A stretch of DNA of 6,698 nucleotides from Candidatus Minthomonas equi (lineage in GTDB: Bacteria; Bacteroidota; Bacteroidia; Bacteroidales; UBA932): the NCBI GenBank assembly GCA_018064575.1, contig JAGHUZ010000147.1:1-6698 (forward strand), given 5' to 3'. Shown one piece after another: positions 1-6,163 of the stretch (its first letter is position 1; every line of letters starts with the position of its first letter). A program made the translations under genes and the position numbers. The notes under the pieces were generated by a model. It was not told the origin of the DNA, searched no databases, and saw nothing but the letters and a program-made list of their open reading frames with translations.

Positions 1-1199
1 TATATGTCGCTGTGGATACACAGTCAAACAAAGAGTCACTGAGTCAACCCAGCACAAACAAACAGTTCAACCTTCTGCAAATGCTCTCCGAAGAACTTAA
101 AGCTATGGGGGTGCCAGAAGTTTCTCTTGACCGCAACGGATACCTTATGGCCTCGATTCCTTCAAACATTGACCGTAAAGTTCCTGCTCTCGGACTGATA
201 GCTCACGTAGATACTTCACCGGATGCTCCGGGATGCGGAATTCACCCCCAAATCATAGAAAACTATGATGGGAATGACATCATTCTCAATCCCTCCGGCG
301 GAATGAAAATAGCAGTACAGAGTTTTCCTGAAATCGCCCGGTACAAAGGCCAGACATTGATTACCACGGACGGTACGACACTATTGGGAGCCGACGACAA
401 GGCCGGAGTGGCAGAGATAATGACCGCAGCCCAATACATAATGGAACATCCGGAAGTGAAACACGGAAAAATCTGCATCGGATTCACTCCTGATGAAGAA
501 ATCGGAAGAGGGGTGGACCATTTCGACACAGGTAAATTCGGAGCCGATTTCGCATATACCTTCGACGGAGGTGAAATCGGGGAACTGGAATACGAAAATT
601 TCAATGCCGCCTCAGCCAAAATTCACATCAGCGGACGGAACATTCATCCGGGTTACGCCAAGGACAAAATGAAAAATGCCATTCTCATCGCCTCCGAATT
701 CAATTCTCTTCTTCCCGTCCACCAGCGTCCCGAATATACTGAAGGATACGATGGATTCTTCCATATTGTAAAATTCAGCGGAGTCGTGGAAGATGCGGAC
801 ATTCAGTACATCATAAGAGACCATAACCGTACTGCATTCGAGAAGAAGAAAGAGATTATTACACAGGTGGCAGATTTCATAAATGCCAGATATGGAGAAG
901 GAACTGCGACCTTGGAGATAAAGGACCAGTATTACAATATGAGACAGGAGGTAGAGAAGCATATGGAAATAGTTGATATCGCCCGCAGGGCAATGTCAGA
1001 TGCCGGCATCACTCCGAAGGTCAAACCTATCCGCGGCGGCACGGACGGAGCACGTCTCTCATTTATGGGACTGCCTTGTCCCAATATATTCGCCGGAGGC
1101 CATAACTTCCACGGAAAACTCGAATTCGTCCCCCTTCAGTCAATGGAAAAAGCGACGGAAGTAGCCCTCAATATCATCAAGGAAGTCAGCCTGTCCTAA
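1..1199 (+). CDS. pepT: Peptidase T (tripeptide aminopeptidase), 5'-truncated by the window edge
   Basis: Cytosolic zinc aminopeptidase of the M20 family that removes the N-terminal residue from tripeptides. The reading frame is open from the first bases (Y-V-A-V-D-T-Q-S), matching the family's N-terminal YVSxDTQS, so the GTG at 12 is an internal Val and about ten residues lie outside the window. Counting from that Val, the metal and catalytic residues are all present: HVDTSPD (H65, D67), GADDKAG (D128), DEEIGRG (E162, E163), FDGGEIG (D185) and NFHGKLEF (H367). These correspond to E. coli PepT H78, D140, E173/E174, D196 and H379. The dimerisation (lid) domain lies between about 195 and 310. 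The visible length of 398 residues plus the missing start fits the family's roughly 410. Its TAA stop overlaps the stop of the convergent gene by 4 nt. A link to muropeptide breakdown is possible, but PepT normally acts on ordinary tripeptides, so I treat it as a housekeeping neighbour. Confidence 0.96.
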   Translation, partial: YVAVDTQSNKESLSQPSTNKQFNLLQMLSEELKAMGVPEVSLDRNGYLMASIPSNIDRKVPALGLIAHVDTSPDAPGCGIHPQIIENYDGNDIILNPSGGMKIAVQSFPEIARYKGQTLITTDGTTLLGADDKAGVAEIMTAAQYIMEHPEVKHGKICIGFTPDEEIGRGVDHFDTGKFGADFAYTFDGGEIGELEYENFNAASAKIHISGRNIHPGYAKDKMKNAILIASEFNSLLPVHQRPEYTEGYDGFFHIVKFSGVVEDADIQYIIRDHNRTAFEKKKEIITQVADFINARYGEGTATLEIKDQYYNMRQEVEKHMEIVDIARRAMSDAGITPKVKPIRGGTDGARLSFMGLPCPNIFAGGHNFHGKLEFVPLQSMEKATEVALNIIKEVSLS

Positions 1200-3433
1200 T
1201 AGAGTTTTTCGATTTCCGCCCCACGGAAATAATGAAGCAAAATCTGTTTATAGGTGTAGCCCTTCGTTCCCATAACGGCTGCACCTATCTGGCATAATCC
1301 CACACCGTGTCCCCATCCCGCTCCGGTAAAGGTAAAAATCTCCTCATCACCCTTGACAGTTTTGTCCACCACGAATGCAGAACTGTACAGATGTGTCCGT
1401 GAAAACCATCTACGTATCTCAAGTTCTTTCCCTACTGTAACGGTCCTTAGCGAACCGACTATTTTCATCAGGCAAATCCTTCCGGATTTTCCACGCTGGA
1501 GCGGAATGATTTCTCTGATGACACCGAAATCTATTCCCGACTTTGCCTTCACCAATTCTGACAGTTCCGACTGGGTATAAGATACCTTCCATCTGTAAAA
1601 ATCAGTCGTTTCCTGGTCATAATTGTTCAGAACTGTAGAGAGAATGGATGCATCCACATTACTGCAGAAAGATGCCGGTTCCGACATAATCCATTCGCGC
1701 GCCCTCTCCTCATCCGAAACATCCGGAATCTGCTGATTACCGGAAATACCGCCCTCCTCACTGTCCCTCACCGCTGACAGGTAATCATAATGTTCTTCCT
1801 GCCAGCAATTTTCAAATTCCTCGGATACGCCTCCGCAACATTTTGAATAGCGGGCATCACATATAGCACCGTTGTGGCACAGAACCATCCCCCAGGTATC
1901 ATTTATCACTTCCGTGATTTTTTTGCTCCTCACCCTCGCAATACCTTGATATCTCTGGCAGTGGTCATCTGCACAGACATCGAAGAGGGAATGGTCCTCC
2001 TGATCATACCACCTGACGATATCAGACCCATCCGAGTCGGATTCAGGCGGACAACTATGCCTCGTTCCATTTATTTTCGACATAAGCCAGGAACGGGAAA
2101 TGATGGCGTGAGCACGCAGAAATTCGGAAGGGGCGGCGGAATTCATCTCGGAGGAGATGACGCTGACCAAATAGTCTTCCATCCCTATGCGGTTTATGAC
2201 TGTCAGCATTCCCGGTGCACCGGGACCTATGATATCAGCCGGCCCGGCGACAGAATCAAAAACCGGCAGGATGGTAATTCCTCCCTGGAACATTTGACGT
2301 TCTGCCCTCTCCCAATGGAATGCTATCCCGATTTTCACCATCAGCGAGAAGCACCCGTTCTTTTCGTCAACAGGTACGAAGTCAAGCCTGTCATACGATT
2401 GTCCCCGCCAAATCACCTTGCCTTCCTGATAAGAAAATGTTTCGGGTCCGATGACGTTTCTCTCATGGAAACGGAAGTTGGAACAGAAATCGATGGTCAA
2501 TGACTGAGCGGACAGCAGACCGACCTTTACCTGAGGCTGACGGAACGGAAGGCAGACATCCTTCAGAATATGTTCCACATCCGGACCTGTCAGAGTATTG
2601 AAATCCTCCTCTCTCGGAGTGATAATGATTCCACCCAATTCCACACAAGCCGGAGCGACCATAAACTGCGAGAAGTTATCGGGACGATGCTTGACTCTGG
2701 GAATCATCACTGTCACAAACTTTCCGTCGTCTTTCCACGAGAGCAGATTTATCTTCGGTTCGGATTCAGGAGCATTCAAATCCACCGGAAGATTGTCCAT
2801 AAGAATCCGGATGGCCAGGACAGAATCTTCTGCCGCTTCGGACACTACCATAACCGCCCCCGCAAGATATTGCAAAAGGACGAACACATCAGCCTTGGAT
2901 GAAATGGCATCCATGGAATATCTGGTTTTCGGCAGAGACTTCCAATTGATTTCGAGAGGCAGTTCTCCTTTCGGACAAGCCTGAAAATGAAGATGTTCAG
3001 GCGCAGATGCTCCTGATTTGGGACCATTATAAAAAACTACTGCATCTGAAAGGTAATCCAGAATCCCGTACAAGTCCGTAACAGAGGTTAAAATGGACTG
3101 AGGTTTGTGGTCAATGGAACATATCACAAGATGTTTTTTGAACACCGGATAAGGATTGACCAGAATATGGTAATTCCCCCACCTGAGATGCTCCTGCTGT
3201 TCAGGTCTGTTATCCCTGCACAGAAAGCATTTTCTGGCGGCTATTACAGCGGGGCTGATATCCGCGGCCGTAGAACGGATTCTTGCCGGATTGTGTTGTA
3301 TTCTGACATCCACTCCATCGACATTCACTGTCCTGTAACGGATTACACCATTGTTAAAAGCCGCATAACTTTCCTTAGCCAAATCCCAGTCGGAAAGTTG
3401 TCTCTTTATCAATTCCTCTACATCCTTATTCAT
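1196..3433 (-). CDS. GalT/Ap4A-phosphorylase-like (DUF4922-type) nucleotidyltransferase fused to SpoIID/LytB lytic transglycosylase
   Basis: 745 residues in two modules. Residues 1-295 resemble the GalT branch of the HIT superfamily (galactose-1-phosphate uridylyltransferase, Ap4A phosphorylase, VTC2; in Bacteroidota probably DUF4922). Visible are CFLC (C69, C72), NPYPVF (93-98), VICSIDH (H109) and HLHFQ (H147, H149, Q151), then a second half-domain with NLLSW (229-233) and GGIIITPREEDF (267-278). C69/C72/H109/H147 line up with the GalT zinc ligands C52/C55/H115/H164, and H149 with nucleophile H166. Residues 300-745 are a SpoIID domain, a family that cleaves peptide-free glycan chains to anhydro-MurNAc ends: EDYLVSVISSEM with probable catalytic E429, AHAIISRSWL (441-450), a His/Cys cluster H481, C487, H491, C492, CCGG (532-535), GWGHGVGLCQIG (706-717), and a typical YxYxxIL...YF end. 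No signal peptide, lipobox or membrane segment is seen. Its ATG lies 3 nt after the glycosyltransferase stop. Domain calls are solid; substrate and location are unknown. Confidence 0.93.
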   Translation of the reverse strand: MNKDVEELIKRQLSDWDLAKESYAAFNNGVIRYRTVNVDGVDVRIQHNPARIRSTAADISPAVIAARKCFLCRDNRPEQQEHLRWGNYHILVNPYPVFKKHLVICSIDHKPQSILTSVTDLYGILDYLSDAVVFYNGPKSGASAPEHLHFQACPKGELPLEINWKSLPKTRYSMDAISSKADVFVLLQYLAGAVMVVSEAAEDSVLAIRILMDNLPVDLNAPESEPKINLLSWKDDGKFVTVMIPRVKHRPDNFSQFMVAPACVELGGIIITPREEDFNTLTGPDVEHILKDVCLPFRQPQVKVGLLSAQSLTIDFCSNFRFHERNVIGPETFSYQEGKVIWRGQSYDRLDFVPVDEKNGCFSLMVKIGIAFHWERAERQMFQGGITILPVFDSVAGPADIIGPGAPGMLTVINRIGMEDYLVSVISSEMNSAAPSEFLRAHAIISRSWLMSKINGTRHSCPPESDSDGSDIVRWYDQEDHSLFDVCADDHCQRYQGIARVRSKKITEVINDTWGMVLCHNGAICDARYSKCCGGVSEEFENCWQEEHYDYLSAVRDSEEGGISGNQQIPDVSDEERAREWIMSEPASFCSNVDASILSTVLNNYDQETTDFYRWKVSYTQSELSELVKAKSGIDFGVIREIIPLQRGKSGRICLMKIVGSLRTVTVGKELEIRRWFSRTHLYSSAFVVDKTVKGDEEIFTFTGAGWGHGVGLCQIGAAVMGTKGYTYKQILLHYFRGAEIEKLY
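1212..1230. other. Small perfect hairpin just past the convergent stop codons
   Basis: A 7-bp perfect inverted repeat (ATTTCCG / CGGAAAT) with a 5-nt loop begins 12 nt after the pepT stop. It lies inside the last codons of the convergent SpoIID fusion gene. It could help end pepT transcription, but no T tract follows the stem on either strand (the T run at 1205-1209 precedes it on +). It is therefore not a canonical intrinsic terminator and may be chance. Confidence 0.25.
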
Positions 3434-3436
3434 CGC

Positions 3437-4825
3437 TCATCTCTCCTTTTCCTGCGCTTGTATGCCGATTCCCCGGTTAATCACTCCTCTCGCCCTCATT
3501 TCGATGGAGCGCAGCATATCCTTATATCCGTTATTTCCATTGATTCTTTCCTGGCTGAGAGCGGCATCCGAATTACCGCTCCACCGACGGCAGTTATACA
3601 ACACTTCATATATCCTGCCCAGACGATACTCTCTGGTGATTCTCAAGCCGACAGCATAATCCTCCCCGTAACTCACATTCGGGAAACCGCCCACTGACCT
3701 CAGGACAGAAACGTTGAATGCCCTCGGTGCACCAAGCCCATTTATACGAAGCGCATTGTTATGTCCATTCCCATCACTCCATTCCCTATGGTCTATAACC
3801 CCGGGGGGAATTGGATTCAAGTCAAAATCAGTCAGTTGATAAGACCCTATCACCATAGCGAATGAACCGCTACGGAACTTGTCCACGATTTTCTGAAGAG
3901 TGAACTCACTGCTATAAATATCATCGCTGTCCAACTGAACCGCATACTCGCCGCAGCGCTTATCGAATACAGCTCTGTTCCAGCACCCCCCTATCATTAA
4001 TGAATCGCTTTCCGGGATGATATGAATCAGCCGTGAATCTTCCAGAGCCATCGCGGAAAGCATCTCAGAAGTTCCGTCATCGGAATGATTGTCCACCACG
4101 ATTACATTAAATGCAAAATCAGTTTTTTGAGACAAAGCCGAGCGCACTGCATCCGAAATGGTTCTGACCCTGTTTCTGACAGGAATCACCACTGACACCA
4201 CAGTTTCACTCCCTGAACCGCACGGCAAAGGCCGTACATCCAATTCGGGCAGATAGACATTCACATTCTTGAGATAAGCTGTAAAAATCTCCTCCATCTC
4301 CACCTGTACTTCCCTGTTGGCCGGATTCACATAGTCGAATTGTTTTTCACCGGACGGACGGGAATCACCTTCCTTTCTGGCATACAGATATTCCCTGATA
4401 TGGAAAAATTTGCGGAACCCGGACATACCAAGACACAATGCGTAAAAGGCTCCGTACCGCAAATCCGGCATTCCGGACGCGAACTCACTCATCGCGGCGA
4501 CCGCATCGTCCCGATGAAACATAAGCACTGCTCCGAAATCAAAATCATCCCTCACGCTCCCGTACTGATAATCGGTAACGGGATGATGCACCCGTCCACC
4601 ATCCTCCTTGATTTCATCGAAATCCGAATACACCATTCCGGATTCGGTCTCTTCCAGCAGAGAGCGCATCCTGCCGAAGTCCGTTTCATTCATTTCGATA
4701 TCCCCCCACTGACACCCTATGCAGAGCGCCACGACAGAGGTCTCACATTCATTCATCAAGCGCATCAGCTCCGACAGCGGAAGAAAACGCGGAATTTCAA
4801 GTTTAGCAGTTTGTTTATGTTCCAT
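3437..4825 (-). CDS. Family 2 glycosyltransferase with an extra degenerate N-terminal GT-like half
   Basis: 462 residues, no signal peptide and no membrane segments, so probably cytosolic. The C-terminal half is a standard GT-A fold: SVVIPVRNR (211-219), [10 protein letters not shown] (243-252), the metal-binding LDSDD (298-302), an acceptor-side GAPRAFN (365-371), and [11 protein letters not shown] (386-396) with E388/D389 as the likely catalytic-base region. Residues 15-150 look like a shortened second GT-A copy: a strand VVALCIG (31-37), MVYSDFDE (64-71) where the metal motif would be, and [10 protein letters not shown] (89-98) and [10 protein letters not shown] (124-133) in the acceptor-side positions. 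It lacks the normal nucleotide-binding IPxxN start, so that half is probably non-catalytic or structural. The gene is first in a two-gene operon with the SpoIID fusion (3-nt gap), which suggests a shared pathway. Donor and acceptor cannot be read from sequence; transfer of an amino sugar onto a peptidoglycan-related or cell-surface glycan is one possibility. The ATG at 4825 is favoured because a TAnnTTTG box lies just upstream. Confidence 0.9.
   Translation of the reverse strand: MEHKQTAKLEIPRFLPLSELMRLMNECETSVVALCIGCQWGDIEMNETDFGRMRSLLEETESGMVYSDFDEIKEDGGRVHHPVTDYQYGSVRDDFDFGAVLMFHRDDAVAAMSEFASGMPDLRYGAFYALCLGMSGFRKFFHIREYLYARKEGDSRPSGEKQFDYVNPANREVQVEMEEIFTAYLKNVNVYLPELDVRPLPCGSGSETVVSVVIPVRNRVRTISDAVRSALSQKTDFAFNVIVVDNHSDDGTSEMLSAMALEDSRLIHIIPESDSLMIGGCWNRAVFDKRCGEYAVQLDSDDIYSSEFTLQKIVDKFRSGSFAMVIGSYQLTDFDLNPIPPGVIDHREWSDGNGHNNALRINGLGAPRAFNVSVLRSVGGFPNVSYGEDYAVGLRITREYRLGRIYEVLYNCRRWSGNSDAALSQERINGNNGYKDMLRSIEMRARGVINRGIGIQAQEKER
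3443..3448 (-). promoter_or_regulatory. Shine-Dalgarno site of the SpoIID fusion gene
   Basis: AAGGAG on the minus strand sits 9 nt before the ATG at 3433, inside the last codons of the upstream glycosyltransferase gene. It supports this start and suggests translational coupling. Strong Shine-Dalgarno sites are uncommon in Bacteroidota, and none is seen at the other visible starts here. Confidence 0.6.
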
Positions 4826-4829
4826 AATG

Positions 4830-4837
4830 CAAATATA
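4830..4837 (-). promoter_or_regulatory. Predicted Bacteroidota -7 box (TATATTTG) of the glycosyltransferase-SpoIID operon
   Basis: The minus strand reads TATATTTG, an exact match to the Bacteroidota housekeeping -7 consensus TAnnTTTG. Only 4 nt separate its end from the ATG at 4825, so the transcript would have almost no leader or be leaderless. No TTTG-like -33 box is seen at the expected 19-21 nt spacing, so other DNA contacts or an activator might be needed. Confidence 0.5.
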
Positions 4838-4839
4838 CG

Positions 4840-4847
4840 TATCTTTG
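4840..4847 (+). promoter_or_regulatory. Predicted Bacteroidota -7 box (TATCTTTG) of the ampG-namZ operon
   Basis: TATCTTTG matches the TAnnTTTG consensus and ends 17 nt before the ATG at 4865, giving a predicted leader of roughly 10-13 nt. The nearest TTTG upstream is at 4810-4813, with a spacer of 26 nt, longer than the usual 19-21, so the -33 element is weak or absent. Confidence 0.5.
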
Positions 4848-4864
4848 GGAGTTATTTTTTATAG

Positions 4865-6163
4865 ATGAAGAAAAGAAACAATAATCCCTGGTGGTGGATA
4901 CCCACTCTCTATTTCGCGGAAGGTCTTCCCTACATAGCCGTGAACACCCTTTCAGTCATCCTTTACAAGAAAATGGAAATGTCAAATACAGACATCGCCT
5001 TCTACACTGGATGGCTTTACCTGCCGTGGGTCATCAAACCGTTCTGGAGCCCCTTCGTCGATATTCTCCGCACCAAACGATGGTGGACGGTAATTTCCCA
5101 GCTTATCATCGGAATAAGTCTGGCTATGCTGTCATTCACCATCCCCACCGACTTCTGGCTACAGTCCACCCTGGCATTGTTCTGGCTCATTGGATTCACC
5201 TCCGCGACTCACGACATAGCTGCTGACGGCTTCTATATGACTGCCCTCGACTCATCAGAACAGTCCTTTTTCGTCGGAATCCGTTCCACCTTTTACAGAT
5301 GTGCCACCGTTTTCGGACAAGGCATTCTGGTCATCATAGCCGGAATACTTGAGAATTCCTTCGAAAGCATTCCGAAAGCCTGGGGCATCACCTTCCTGAT
5401 TCTTTCCATATTCTTCCTGCTGCTGACGGTATATCACCAGTTCATTCTTCCCTATCCAGAGGCTGACCGCAATACATCATCCTCCGAGGATAAAAACAAT
5501 ATCATCCATAACTTCTTCGGTACCTTCAGTTCATTTTTCACAAAGAAAGGAGTATGGGCGGCCATACTCTTCATTCTGCTTTACCGCCTGCCCGAAGCCC
5601 AACTCGTCAAAATAATAAACCCTTTCCTTCTGGACAGCCGCGATGCAGGCGGGCTCGCCCTCTCCACAGCACAGGTCGGAGTGGTTTACGGCACCATCGG
5701 CATCATCGGGCTGACATTGGGAGGTATCCTGGGAGGCATCATTGCCTCACGGCAAGGACTGCGCAAGTGTCTCCTCCCGATGGCACTCTGCATCACGCTT
5801 CCAGACCTTGTGTACTGCTATCTGGCTATGGCCCAGCCTTCGGGCGATAGTTGGTGGGGAATGATACTCATCAATTCCAGCGTCTTTATCGAGCAGTTCG
5901 GCTATGGTATCGGGTTCACCTCATTCACCCTTTTTATGATGTACTTCGCCCGCGGAGAGAGCCAGACTTCCCACTATGCCATCTGTACGGCATTTATGGC
6001 ACTCGGAATGATGCTCCCCGGAATGGCGGCCGGATGGATACAGGAGAAACTCGGATATGTGGGATTTTTCTGGTGGGCTATGATTTGCTGCATCGTCACC
6101 ATCTTAATGACATTAACAATCAAACGAAACATAGAACCGAATTATGGTAAAAAGAATCATTAG
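4865..6163 (+). CDS. ampG: AmpG-like major facilitator permease, probably muropeptide/amino-sugar importer
   Basis: 432-residue inner-membrane protein with about twelve hydrophobic segments in two halves, joined by a charged cytoplasmic loop near 196-228. Family signatures seen: LYFAEGLPY in the first segment (15-23), KPFWSPFVD (58-66, compare FKFLWSPLMD in E. coli AmpG), THDIAADGF (115-123, compare TQDIVFDAW), RLPEAQLVKIINPFLL in segment 7 (241-256), and a glycine-rich GTIGIIGLTLGGILGG stretch (276-291). AmpG proteins use the proton gradient to bring GlcNAc-anhydroMurNAc and its peptides into the cytoplasm for recycling. The related acetyl-CoA transporter (SLC33) branch shares these motifs, so substrate rests partly on context: the next gene is a NamZ-type muramidase and the divergent operon has a SpoIID lytic transglycosylase. 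The ATG at 4865 follows a predicted promoter by 17 nt; no Shine-Dalgarno site is seen at a useful distance. The 3' end overlaps the next gene by 20 nt. Confidence 0.88.
   Translation: MKKRNNNPWWWIPTLYFAEGLPYIAVNTLSVILYKKMEMSNTDIAFYTGWLYLPWVIKPFWSPFVDILRTKRWWTVISQLIIGISLAMLSFTIPTDFWLQSTLALFWLIGFTSATHDIAADGFYMTALDSSEQSFFVGIRSTFYRCATVFGQGILVIIAGILENSFESIPKAWGITFLILSIFFLLLTVYHQFILPYPEADRNTSSSEDKNNIIHNFFGTFSSFFTKKGVWAAILFILLYRLPEAQLVKIINPFLLDSRDAGGLALSTAQVGVVYGTIGIIGLTLGGILGGIIASRQGLRKCLLPMALCITLPDLVYCYLAMAQPSGDSWWGMILINSSVFIEQFGYGIGFTSFTLFMMYFARGESQTSHYAICTAFMALGMMLPGMAAGWIQEKLGYVGFFWWAMICCIVTILMTLTIKRNIEPNYGKKNH

Larger units (their letters stand above)
4830..4847. promoter_or_regulatory. 18-nt near-palindrome formed by two outward-facing -7 boxes; possible operator
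   Basis: CAAATATACGTATCTTTG matches its own reverse complement at 16 of 18 positions and is centred on the perfect hexamer TACGTA. Its two halves are the -7 boxes of the divergent operons. The symmetry could be a by-product of two facing promoters, or it could also be a binding site for a dimeric regulator that would control both operons. Confidence 0.4.

Noticed and set aside
12..14. GTG at 12 as the true start of pepT
   Set aside because: The frame stays open upstream and codes for Y-V-A before it, matching the conserved N-terminal family motif, so the gene begins outside the window.
263..962. Open frames on - inside pepT (263-619 and 612-962)
   Set aside because: Antisense to conserved catalytic segments of pepT; no independent motif or start signal.
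1874..2503. 209-codon open frame on + inside the SpoIID fusion gene
   Set aside because: It lies fully antisense to well-conserved SpoIID coding sequence, and its translation shows no recognisable domain; it is a shadow frame.
3107..3697. 196-codon open frame on + across the fusion/glycosyltransferase junction
   Set aside because: Antisense to both genes, low-complexity composition rich in Ile, Ser and His, no motif.
3799..3808. C4G6 run in the glycosyltransferase gene as a phase-variation tract
   Set aside because: Too short for efficient slippage, inside an intact frame, and explained by Pro-Pro-Gly codons.
4340..4864. 174-codon open frame on + ending one base before the permease ATG
   Set aside because: The tight junction looks like operon spacing, but the frame is antisense to the glycosyltransferase, has shadow-like composition, and would have the divergent promoter within its 3' end.
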